A stretch of DNA of 39,101 nucleotides from Treponema sp. (GTDB lineage: Bacteria; Spirochaetota; Spirochaetia; Treponematales; Breznakiellaceae), in NCBI GenBank assembly GCA_031274285.1, contig JAISQJ010000131.1:1-39101 (forward strand), given 5' to 3'. The notes below the pieces were generated by a model. It ran no database searches and was not told where the DNA came from. It saw only the letters and a list, made by a program, of their open reading frames with translations. Position numbers and translations under genes: made by a program. The stretch's first letter is position 1. The number at the start of each line of letters is the position of its first letter. Positions 24,817 to 31,895 of the stretch are shown here, piece by piece.

Positions 24817-25770
24817 CTAATTTCTATGATTACGCAGAGCATCCTGCGCCGCATTAATAATCTTCTGCTCACTCAGGCCGTAGCTGTCGAAAAGAACCTC
24901 ATCATCACCGCTTTCGAGAAACAGATCCTGGAATCCAAGCCGTTTGATCCTGGAAGGAAATTCAGCGGAACAAAGCTCCGCCACCGCCCCACCTAACCCG
25001 CCTATCACCGAGTGATTTTCCACCGTGATAATAAGACCTGTTTGCGAAGCTTTAATTACCGCCTCCCGGTCCAAAGGTTTTATACAGGGCATGTGGATAT
25101 GGGTTACCGAGATCCCCTGTTTGGTCAGAACATCCGCTGCGCCCATCACCCGGGGAGTCATCATTCCGGTAGAGATAAGGCTTATGTCCCGGCCTTCCCG
25201 TAGCCACACCGCCTTGCCGATTTCCACCCGGTAGCTTTCGTCAAACACCACCGGAACACCACAGCGCACGGAACGCAGGTAAAAGGGTCCTTCCGTGTCC
25301 AGGGCCAGCTTTACCAAAAGCCGGGCTTCCACCGCGTCTGCGGGATCGAAAACCACCATGTTCGGCAGCACCCGCATAAGCGCCAGATCCTCAAAACACG
25401 CATGAGTAGCCCCCGCTCCCCCGGTAGGAAGGCCTCCGTATGCTCCATTTAATTTTACATTAGCCCTGGTGTGGGCAATGGAATTACGAATCTGATCCCC
25501 TGAACGGTGGGTTAGAAAAGTAGCAAAGGCCGAAACAAAGGGGATATACCCCAAAGAAGAAAGACCAGCCGCTATACCGACGCAGTTCTGTTCCGCTATC
25601 CCCACTTCATAAAATCTTTGGGGATATTTCTTCCCAAAGGCCTGAGAACGGGAGGAGGCGGCAACATCAGGGTCCAGGACTACCAAATCGGGATAGTCCC
25701 CGCCGAATTCCACTAGGGCATCGCCAATGGCAGCCCGCTGTTCAACAATCTGCCCCTGCTGATACTTCAC
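24817..25770 (-). CDS. Transketolase, C-terminal subunit
   Basis: 317 aa: pyrimidine-binding domain plus C-terminal domain of a split transketolase. It keeps the catalytic glutamate in FYEVGIAEQNCVGIAAGL (about 54-71), which activates thiamine diphosphate, and GGLPTGGAGATHACFEDLAL. It needs the N-terminal subunit encoded just upstream (30 bp). The start is GTG at 25770 with AAGGATGGG upstream. The family transfers a two-carbon ketol unit between a ketose and an aldose phosphate. Split transketolases in ABC-sugar operons can have special substrates; the apulose-4-phosphate enzyme AptAB is one known example. Confidence 0.88.
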   Translation of the reverse strand: MKYQQGQIVEQRAAIGDALVEFGGDYPDLVVLDPDVAASSRSQAFGKKYPQRFYEVGIAEQNCVGIAAGLSSLGYIPFVSAFATFLTHRSGDQIRNSIAHTRANVKLNGAYGGLPTGGAGATHACFEDLALMRVLPNMVVFDPADAVEARLLVKLALDTEGPFYLRSVRCGVPVVFDESYRVEIGKAVWLREGRDISLISTGMMTPRVMGAADVLTKQGISVTHIHMPCIKPLDREAVIKASQTGLIITVENHSVIGGLGGAVAELCSAEFPSRIKRLGFQDLFLESGDDEVLFDSYGLSEQKIINAAQDALRNHRN

Positions 25771-25800
25771 CTTTTCCCATCCTTATCACCGCCGGAGCGT

Positions 25801-26613
25801 TTAAGAGAGCTCCTGAAGAGCGGCCTGTAATTCCTCATCGTTAGGAGCTTTTCCATGCCATGTAAATTGGCCTTCCATAAAACTAACGCCCTTGCCTTTT
25901 ACCGTATCGGCGACCACCGCCACCGGACCTGCAGCGGCTTCCTTTTTTGCCTGCCGCAGAACGGTATCCAGAGCAGCTATATCATGGCCGTTCACCGGGA
26001 GAACCTTCCAGCGGAAAGCCTCCAGTTTTTCCCTTAAAGGAGAAATATCCACATTATCTTTCATGGTGGAAGATAACTGAACACCATTATTGTCGAATAT
26101 GGCTACCAGGTTTTTTACCTGTTTCACACCACCGTACATCAAGGCTTCCCACACCTGGCCTTCTTGGGATTCACCGTCACCGATCAGCACAAAGGTACAA
26201 AAGTTAAGCCCTCGCTCTTTCCCGCCCAAGGCCATTCCTAATCCTATGGAAAGCCCCTGGCCCAGGGAACCGGTACTAAAATCAACTCCAGGGCACTTAT
26301 GCATATCCGGGTGGGCCTGCAGGGTAGAACCAACTCTGTCGAAGGTATCCAGGATAGACTTATCAAAATAACCCCGGTCTGCCAGGGTAACATAAAAACC
26401 AGGCGACGAATGACCTTTAGAAAGAATAAAACGATCCCGATCCGGTTTTTCCGGGTTCTCAGGATCAATGTTCAAAATGTTATGGTACAGCACCGCCAGA
26501 ATATCAATTTCCGACAGGGAGCCTCCCACATGACCGTTTTTTGCCTTGTTGGTCATGCAAAGTATCTCCCGCCGCAGTTGTCGGACTTTGATCTCTAATT
26601 CGTATACTTCCAT
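25801..26613 (-). CDS. Transketolase, N-terminal subunit
   Basis: 270 aa, the thiamine-diphosphate-binding half. LSKGHSSPGFYVTLADRGYF near residues 65-84 contains the substrate/TPP histidine. VLIGDGESQEGQVWEALMYG (from about 143) with FDNNGVQ forms the GDG...N diphosphate/Mg motif. GQGLSIGLGMALGGK is also typical. It forms the active heterodimer with the next gene product. It lies 5 bp after the DUF362 gene in the same operon. Confidence 0.9.
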   Translation of the reverse strand: MEVYELEIKVRQLRREILCMTNKAKNGHVGGSLSEIDILAVLYHNILNIDPENPEKPDRDRFILSKGHSSPGFYVTLADRGYFDKSILDTFDRVGSTLQAHPDMHKCPGVDFSTGSLGQGLSIGLGMALGGKERGLNFCTFVLIGDGESQEGQVWEALMYGGVKQVKNLVAIFDNNGVQLSSTMKDNVDISPLREKLEAFRWKVLPVNGHDIAALDTVLRQAKKEAAAGPVAVVADTVKGKGVSFMEGQFTWHGKAPNDEELQAALQELS

Positions 26614-26618
26614 CCGTC

Positions 26619-27881
26619 TTATTCCATCAAAGACAGAATATGATCCACCAGACGATAACCAGGCCTGTTGGAATACACCGGCGTACAGGCGGGAAATTCG
26701 GGGCTGGAACCCCAGTACTTGGCTTTGGGATAGAATTCCAACATATCCTTCGCGCAGTCACCGTAGACAATAACATCACCCTCCACATCTTTGATGAAAG
26801 GTTCAAATTGTTTGCCGGTAAATATCGTAAGCGGCCTTTTGAGGCACTTAAGCTTATCCTTGACTAAAAGCTCGTCCAGGGCCATACGGACCAGTACCCG
26901 GCATCCAGGCTCGCAAGCGGAACCCACCACGATGTTTACATTGGGGAATATACCCTGAAGAACGGTATCCTGTTTGCGGAATTTACGCTTAACCAAATTT
27001 ATCGGTACCCCCAACAGATCTATCTGGTTCATATCATTGGTACCCAGTCCTTCAAAGGCCGCCAGCACGGTAGCAGGGGCGTTATGACCGGGATTGTCCC
27101 AATCCATCAGGGCTTCCGCTACGGTATCCACCGCCACAGGATCACCCCCACCGATGATGGTGTTAAGATCTTTGATAAGATCCTCCGGGTAGGGACTGAA
27201 GGGACCGTTCCCCTGACAAGAATAAAGTGAATCGGTTACAAACCACTTAGGCTTCGCTGCCCGGGTAAGGTTAACGATCTTCTGGTAAATATCATCCCGG
27301 TGGCATTTAGCCATCCACTCATAATCCGGCAGATTGCCGAACTGCAACTTTAAGGCATTGGTAAGCCCAGCGTGAATATGCACCTTCATCTTGGGTAATC
27401 CGATATAGCAGTCCGCATCCAAGACCGGTTTGGGGACCGGAAACTCGTTAAAACTAATCGGCCGATCGATCTTGTACATTTCAAAGGGAACGTTATCAAA
27501 GGGCAGAAGCTCAACCCCGGTACGATCGGTTACATCTTTAATGCCGCAGCCTATCATCGCCTGAAGGGTATCAGCACCGTTGGCGCAACGTTCCCCCACC
27601 TGGATACGGAGCGGGTTCTGTTCCTTTACCAGCTCTATGAGGGCTTCCAGCATACGAGGATCGGTGGTAAACCCATTATCCGGCGGAGAAGGGACAACGG
27701 TGTTGATCTTGATGAGAACCTTGTCGCCTTTTTTAACAATATTCTGCATACCGCCCATGGACTTATCCGCCACATCGCGGATCATCCCCTTGACAATATC
27801 CAACTGTTCCCGGGAATATTTTCCCGGCGTACCGAGATTAGCCGTACTATTAGCTATGGCAATTTTTGACTTTCCCATCAT
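26619..27881 (-). CDS. DUF362 domain-containing protein
   Basis: 420 aa, recognised by KKGDKVLIKINTV near the N-terminus and the DUF362 core LPKMKVHIHAGLTNALKLQFG in the middle. DUF362 proteins are of unknown function, and many are fused to 4Fe-4S ferredoxin domains. No such cluster motif is visible here, only a C-E-P-G-C pair (in GSACEPGCRVL). The ATG at 27881 (followed by another ATG) has GAGAGAGGT upstream; the open frame continues to 27905. Its place between a TIM-barrel isomerase and transketolase suggests a catalytic step in the sugar pathway, but I cannot name it. Confidence 0.7.
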   Translation of the reverse strand: MMGKSKIAIANSTANLGTPGKYSREQLDIVKGMIRDVADKSMGGMQNIVKKGDKVLIKINTVVPSPPDNGFTTDPRMLEALIELVKEQNPLRIQVGERCANGADTLQAMIGCGIKDVTDRTGVELLPFDNVPFEMYKIDRPISFNEFPVPKPVLDADCYIGLPKMKVHIHAGLTNALKLQFGNLPDYEWMAKCHRDDIYQKIVNLTRAAKPKWFVTDSLYSCQGNGPFSPYPEDLIKDLNTIIGGGDPVAVDTVAEALMDWDNPGHNAPATVLAAFEGLGTNDMNQIDLLGVPINLVKRKFRKQDTVLQGIFPNVNIVVGSACEPGCRVLVRMALDELLVKDKLKCLKRPLTIFTGKQFEPFIKDVEGDVIVYGDCAKDMLEFYPKAKYWGSSPEFPACTPVYSNRPGYRLVDHILSLME

Positions 27882-27914
27882 GGCACCTCTCTCATCGGGT
27901 TTCAACCCGCATTT

Positions 27915-28769
27915 CTACCGCTTTACAAAACGGTAGCCCAGATTTTCCAGGTATTTTTTGTTTATGGTTACCGATTCTTCGGAACTCAAGGGCATAGCAG
28001 CGCCCTTATCCAGTTCCACCATAATGGGGCCGTTAAAATCTGAATTCTCAAGAAGCTCAAGAATCCCGGTGAGGTTTACCACCCCCTGCCCCAGCGGGGT
28101 ATAACAGGCATAGCCGGTACTATCGATCTCCTTACCATCGGCATCAAAGGAAACCACGCCGCTGAAATCCTTAAAATGCACCAGGCGTATTATCGAAAGA
28201 TAATCCTTCGACAGCTTGAGGGGATCGGCGCCGCCTTTCTGGATCTGGCCGATGTCAGGCGCGAAACCGGTATACCTCGTGTCCACCGCATCCAGGAAGG
28301 AACGTATCTCCTCTTCGGTTTCTACCGGGGTTCCGGTATGGGGATGAAAATTCAATCTCATTCCCCTATCTTCCAGACGCTTGGCGGCTTCGTTTACAAA
28401 ATCGACGATGTATTTTTTATGTTCACTAAATGTAAAGCCGCGACGATCCACCGCATTACCGCCGAAGGTAGCGAATTTGCCCCCCATACCCGCGACAATA
28501 TCCGTCCATACTTCCAGTTTTTCCATTTCCGCATCCCGTAAAACGGGATTTACAATATCTATGGAATAATAACTGGAGATGAGAGGAATATTGTACTGTT
28601 TGCAAATATCATCCCGCCCTTGATCGTGAAAGGCTTTAAGCACCCAGGCAAAAACCTCGATATAGTTGAAACCAAGCTGCGCAATATACTTAATACCGGC
28701 CTCCGCATCGGGATCCGCCCAAGTTATACCGGTATGCCCTACCAACAAGCGGGGATTCGTAACAGACAT
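27915..28769 (-). CDS. Sugar phosphate isomerase/epimerase-type TIM-barrel protein (IolE/Hyi-like)
   Basis: 284-aa AP-endonuclease-2 fold protein, the group that holds inosose dehydratase IolE, hydroxypyruvate isomerase and tagatose/xylulose epimerases. Likely metal ligands are seen in LNFHPHTGTPVET, GFAPDIGQIQKGG, LVHFKDF and IMVELDKG, i.e. the Glu/Asp/His/Glu pattern of this barrel. The second of two tandem ATGs is favoured (GGAGG four bases before). Probable isomerase, epimerase or dehydratase step on a keto-sugar or keto-polyol. Confidence 0.8.
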   Translation of the reverse strand: MSVTNPRLLVGHTGITWADPDAEAGIKYIAQLGFNYIEVFAWVLKAFHDQGRDDICKQYNIPLISSYYSIDIVNPVLRDAEMEKLEVWTDIVAGMGGKFATFGGNAVDRRGFTFSEHKKYIVDFVNEAAKRLEDRGMRLNFHPHTGTPVETEEEIRSFLDAVDTRYTGFAPDIGQIQKGGADPLKLSKDYLSIIRLVHFKDFSGVVSFDADGKEIDSTGYACYTPLGQGVVNLTGILELLENSDFNGPIMVELDKGAAMPLSSEESVTINKKYLENLGYRFVKR

Positions 28770-28778
28770 CATTCCTCC

Positions 28779-29756
28779 TTAGCTTAATTCCCGGGTTCTC
28801 CAGGAATACGCGGGTTTGTACCCCAATAGCCGCTCCGCCTTCTTGATACTGATGATCCCCTCGGTTCCCGGAATGTTTTTGGCTTTTTCCGCGAGGAAAG
28901 GCCAGCGCCGGGCCACAATAGCCGACGTAGGTTCCGTATACTTTGTATCGGTGGCCACGTAGAAGGGCTCAAAGGGAGCGAGGTTTCCGGCCTCAATAGA
29001 AAGTTTCACAAAGACAGCGATATCACGGGCATCCACATATTGATAGGTATTGCTGACAAGATAACCCTTATCCTGATCTGTAGCGGCGGGCACCTGGACA
29101 TTAAAAGTATGCATGGCCCGGCTCCGATCGAAATCCGGGTAATATACTCCCAGAAGCCGCATAGCTACCACCCGCATATCATAGGCACGAACAAAGGCCC
29201 TATAGATTTCCTCCCCCAGTACCTTGGAAAGACTGTAACTGTCTTCAGGCAGGAGGGGATGCTCCTCATCCATCGGAAGATACTCCGGCTCATAGGATGT
29301 ACCGCTTAAACGGAAACCTATTCCCAGGACAAAATAACTGGAAGCGGCGATTACCTTTTTAATCCCCAGGCGGCGGGCGGCATCCATAACATAAAAAGAC
29401 CCCATGGTATTGATCTCCATGGTAGCTTGTTCGGGCATAGCCTGGCTAAAACGCAGGCCATCCTGAACGGCCCGGTTATATTCCCCGGCATAGGGTGGAT
29501 GCAGATCCACATTAAAGGGTATGGCCCCCAAGTGGACAATGACATCGGGCTGGCCGAAGCTGAAAGCCCGGAGACAATCCCCAAGGCTGGTCAAATCCCC
29601 TTGTACAAAGGGAATGCCCGCCTTGGCATTGGCCGAATCCGGCCGGGGAGGGACAACGTCAAAACTGGAAACATTATAGCCCTGTTCTTTGAGATAGGGG
29701 CATACATAATTACCGAGCCTGCCTGAACCACCGGTGACCAACACATTCTTACCCAT
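28779..29756 (-). CDS. NAD-dependent epimerase/dehydratase-family (extended SDR) protein, copy A
   Basis: 325 aa, extended short-chain dehydrogenase. NAD loop VTGGSGRLGNYV at 7-18, DVIVHLGA, and the catalytic Y174-x3-K178 in DSYSLSKVLGEE. The closest functional guess is a uronate- or aldose-1-dehydrogenase-like enzyme, because an SMP-30 lactonase is in the same operon, or a C2/C4 sugar epimerase. It is clearly paralogous to the next gene upstream (29798-30769), sharing the N-terminal stretch and the block around TYQYVDARDIA. Good GGAGG site. Confidence 0.85.
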   Translation of the reverse strand: MGKNVLVTGGSGRLGNYVCPYLKEQGYNVSSFDVVPPRPDSANAKAGIPFVQGDLTSLGDCLRAFSFGQPDVIVHLGAIPFNVDLHPPYAGEYNRAVQDGLRFSQAMPEQATMEINTMGSFYVMDAARRLGIKKVIAASSYFVLGIGFRLSGTSYEPEYLPMDEEHPLLPEDSYSLSKVLGEEIYRAFVRAYDMRVVAMRLLGVYYPDFDRSRAMHTFNVQVPAATDQDKGYLVSNTYQYVDARDIAVFVKLSIEAGNLAPFEPFYVATDTKYTEPTSAIVARRWPFLAEKAKNIPGTEGIISIKKAERLLGYKPAYSWRTRELS

Positions 29757-29797
29757 TTATTTCCTCCTCGATGCAAAATAGATTAACTTTCGTAACC

Positions 29798-30769
29798 TTA
29801 CTGATTTCTCCAAGAATGCTCAGGCTTGTAACCCAACAGTTTTTCCGCCTTTGCGATGGAGAAAATACCTTCGGTTCCCTTCATATTTTTGGCTAAATCT
29901 TTCAGGAAGGGCCAGCGCGCCGCGACAAACTCGGAACTATTCGCCTTGTAGGTAGTGTCGGTGGATACAAAGAAAGCTTCAAAGGGCTTTAACCCGTTGC
30001 TCCCTATTTTCTGAATGCAAAGATCGGTAATATTTGCGATATCCCTGGCATCCACATACTGATAGGTATTATCCACCATCATTCCCTTGTTTTTATCATC
30101 CGCGCTTTCAATGTCAATGCCGAATTTATAGATTCTTTTTGACATTTCGTTGTTTTCATAAAACACACCCATGTACCGCAGGGCGATAACCTTCATGCCA
30201 TACGCCCGGGCGAAGGCCTTTCCCATTTCCTCGTCAAGATACTTGGAAAGGGCATAGGAGGCTTCGGGATCGCAGGGGTGCTCCTCATCCACAGGGAGAT
30301 ATTTGGGGGTATAGGAACTACCGCTCAACCGACCGCCAATACCGGTGGCATAATAACTGGAAGAAAGAATAACATTGCTAATGTTAAGGCGGCGGGCGGC
30401 ATCAAGGATAAAGAAAGTTCCCATGGTGTTGATCTTCATGCAGTTATCTTCCGGCTGCCGCTGAACATAGCCGAATTTGCGGGAAGGATCGTAATCCGGC
30501 CCAAAGGGGACACGGAGCTCCGTGGGGCCGGTAATAGCCGCCAAGTGGACTATTGCATCAGGCTTGGCATAGGCCATAGCCCTAAGACAGTCTCCCAGAT
30601 CGAGCAGATCGCCCTGCACAAAGGGAATCCCCTCTTTATCGTTAAAACTATCCGGCGGAGTGGGAACCATGTCGAAACTGACCACATTGTAACCCTGCTT
30701 TTTCAAGTGGGAACAGACGTAATTACCCAGCCTTCCGCTGCCGCCGGTAACAAGTATATTTTTAGCCAT
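29798..30769 (-). CDS. NAD-dependent epimerase/dehydratase-family (extended SDR) protein, copy B
   Basis: 323 aa, paralogue of copy A. VTGGSGRLGNYVCSHLKKQG at the N-terminus, catalytic Tyr and Lys in EASYALSKYLDEE, and TYQYVDARDIANI in common with copy A. The ATG at 30769 has AGGAGAAAA upstream; the open frame extends 11 codons further to 30802 without support. Having two related SDR enzymes side by side suggests two successive redox steps, an oxidation/reduction pair that would give net epimerisation, or a heteromeric enzyme. Confidence 0.85.
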   Translation of the reverse strand: MAKNILVTGGSGRLGNYVCSHLKKQGYNVVSFDMVPTPPDSFNDKEGIPFVQGDLLDLGDCLRAMAYAKPDAIVHLAAITGPTELRVPFGPDYDPSRKFGYVQRQPEDNCMKINTMGTFFILDAARRLNISNVILSSSYYATGIGGRLSGSSYTPKYLPVDEEHPCDPEASYALSKYLDEEMGKAFARAYGMKVIALRYMGVFYENNEMSKRIYKFGIDIESADDKNKGMMVDNTYQYVDARDIANITDLCIQKIGSNGLKPFEAFFVSTDTTYKANSSEFVAARWPFLKDLAKNMKGTEGIFSIAKAEKLLGYKPEHSWRNQ

Positions 30770-30858
30770 TTGTTTTCTCCTTCTGACAATGATGATTTGC
30801 ATCTGTCAATAAAGCGGCTGCGATATTGACAGACACTAATTATGTTCTATGGGCGGGT

Positions 30859-31794
30859 TTAAGCCCTGCCAAGCAAACCCTTGAGATACTTCAAACCCTT
30901 ATGCACACATTCCTTGTCATAAGCCGCACGGGCCTCTTCATCTTTGGGAATGTTGTCATAATTCATCCAGCCTTGTTCAATAACCAGATGAAGGCCTTTA
31001 GAGAAGGGACTCTTCTGGTCAAGAAGGTCCAGGGCACGGGGAATATCCACATTGCCGTCCCCCACCGCGCAACCCCGGGCCTGGAAGGGAAGCAGTCCGT
31101 AATCGGAAGTGAAGTCCTGCACCAGCATGTCCTTGATATGGGTAGTAACAGCGTAGGTGGCCAACAATTCAATTTCTTCGTTAGGATCACAATACACCGT
31201 ATATCCATTAGCCGTATCCAGGGTACAACCGATATGCCTGGAATTAACTTCGGCGTATATTTCGGCAAATTCCTTGCCGGTGAAATCGCAGTGGTTCTCC
31301 AAGGCGAGATACACATCGTTATCCTCAAAAATCTTTTTTGCTTCTTTTAAATTATCGGTAACAAATTTGATATGGTCCTTAAGGGGATAATCCTTGTTAA
31401 AGCGGGTCCACTTAAGCTTGAGTTTACCGTAAGCGCTGCGGAGAATCTTAACCCCAAGAAATTTCGCCGCCCTGATTTGGGCTTCCACGGTCTTGCGGAT
31501 CTCTTCTTTATTTCCACTGATAAGGCTGCTGCCATCAGGCTGAACAAAACTGCCAAAAATTGGAACCCCTAGTTCCAATTCGTTGTCGGTCTTGACCATG
31601 TGTTCTTTCAGTTCATTGAGAACCTTGTCCGTCCAGTTGTAAGGCATAGCGTACTGGGTAGCGCCGGGGCCTCCGGTAAGCTCCTGGGTCTTGGACATAT
31701 GCCATTTAAGTTCTTCAATGGGATCGGTGATGTTTTTAGGCGGAGTGTAGATAAATCCAACAAATCCAAGTCTCCAGGTACTCTTGTTACTCAT
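30859..31794 (-). CDS. Sugar phosphate isomerase/epimerase-type TIM-barrel protein
   Basis: 311-aa AP-endonuclease-2 fold protein, not closely similar to the one at 27915-28769. Likely metal ligands lie in YLALENHCDFTGKEF (Glu, about 157), IGCTLDTANG (Asp, about 190), VTTHIKDM (His) and LHLVIEQG (Glu). It probably isomerises or epimerises a sugar or keto-acid. It is the first enzyme gene after the binding protein, separated from it by a strong hairpin (31846-31879) that likely lowers its expression relative to the binding protein. Confidence 0.8.
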   Translation of the reverse strand: MSNKSTWRLGFVGFIYTPPKNITDPIEELKWHMSKTQELTGGPGATQYAMPYNWTDKVLNELKEHMVKTDNELELGVPIFGSFVQPDGSSLISGNKEEIRKTVEAQIRAAKFLGVKILRSAYGKLKLKWTRFNKDYPLKDHIKFVTDNLKEAKKIFEDNDVYLALENHCDFTGKEFAEIYAEVNSRHIGCTLDTANGYTVYCDPNEEIELLATYAVTTHIKDMLVQDFTSDYGLLPFQARGCAVGDGNVDIPRALDLLDQKSPFSKGLHLVIEQGWMNYDNIPKDEEARAAYDKECVHKGLKYLKGLLGRA

Positions 31795-31845
31795 GTTTTC
31801 CTCCAGTAGTAGTTATATAAACAGTAAAGCAAACACACGGTAAAA

Positions 31846-31879
31846 CCTCACTGATTTATTACAGAATAAATCAGTGAGG
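31846..31879 (-). terminator. Perfect 15-bp stem-loop after the binding-protein gene (partial terminator/attenuator)
   Basis: The 15-base arms 31846-31860 and 31865-31879 (CCTCACTGATTTATT and its reverse complement) pair without mismatch over a 4-base loop. On the minus strand a run of four T follows directly, as expected for a weak intrinsic terminator. Downstream genes continue on the same strand without an obvious new promoter, so it probably acts as a partial terminator or mRNA 3'-end protector. Confidence 0.75.
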
Positions 31880-31895
31880 CGTTCTCTTGTTAACG

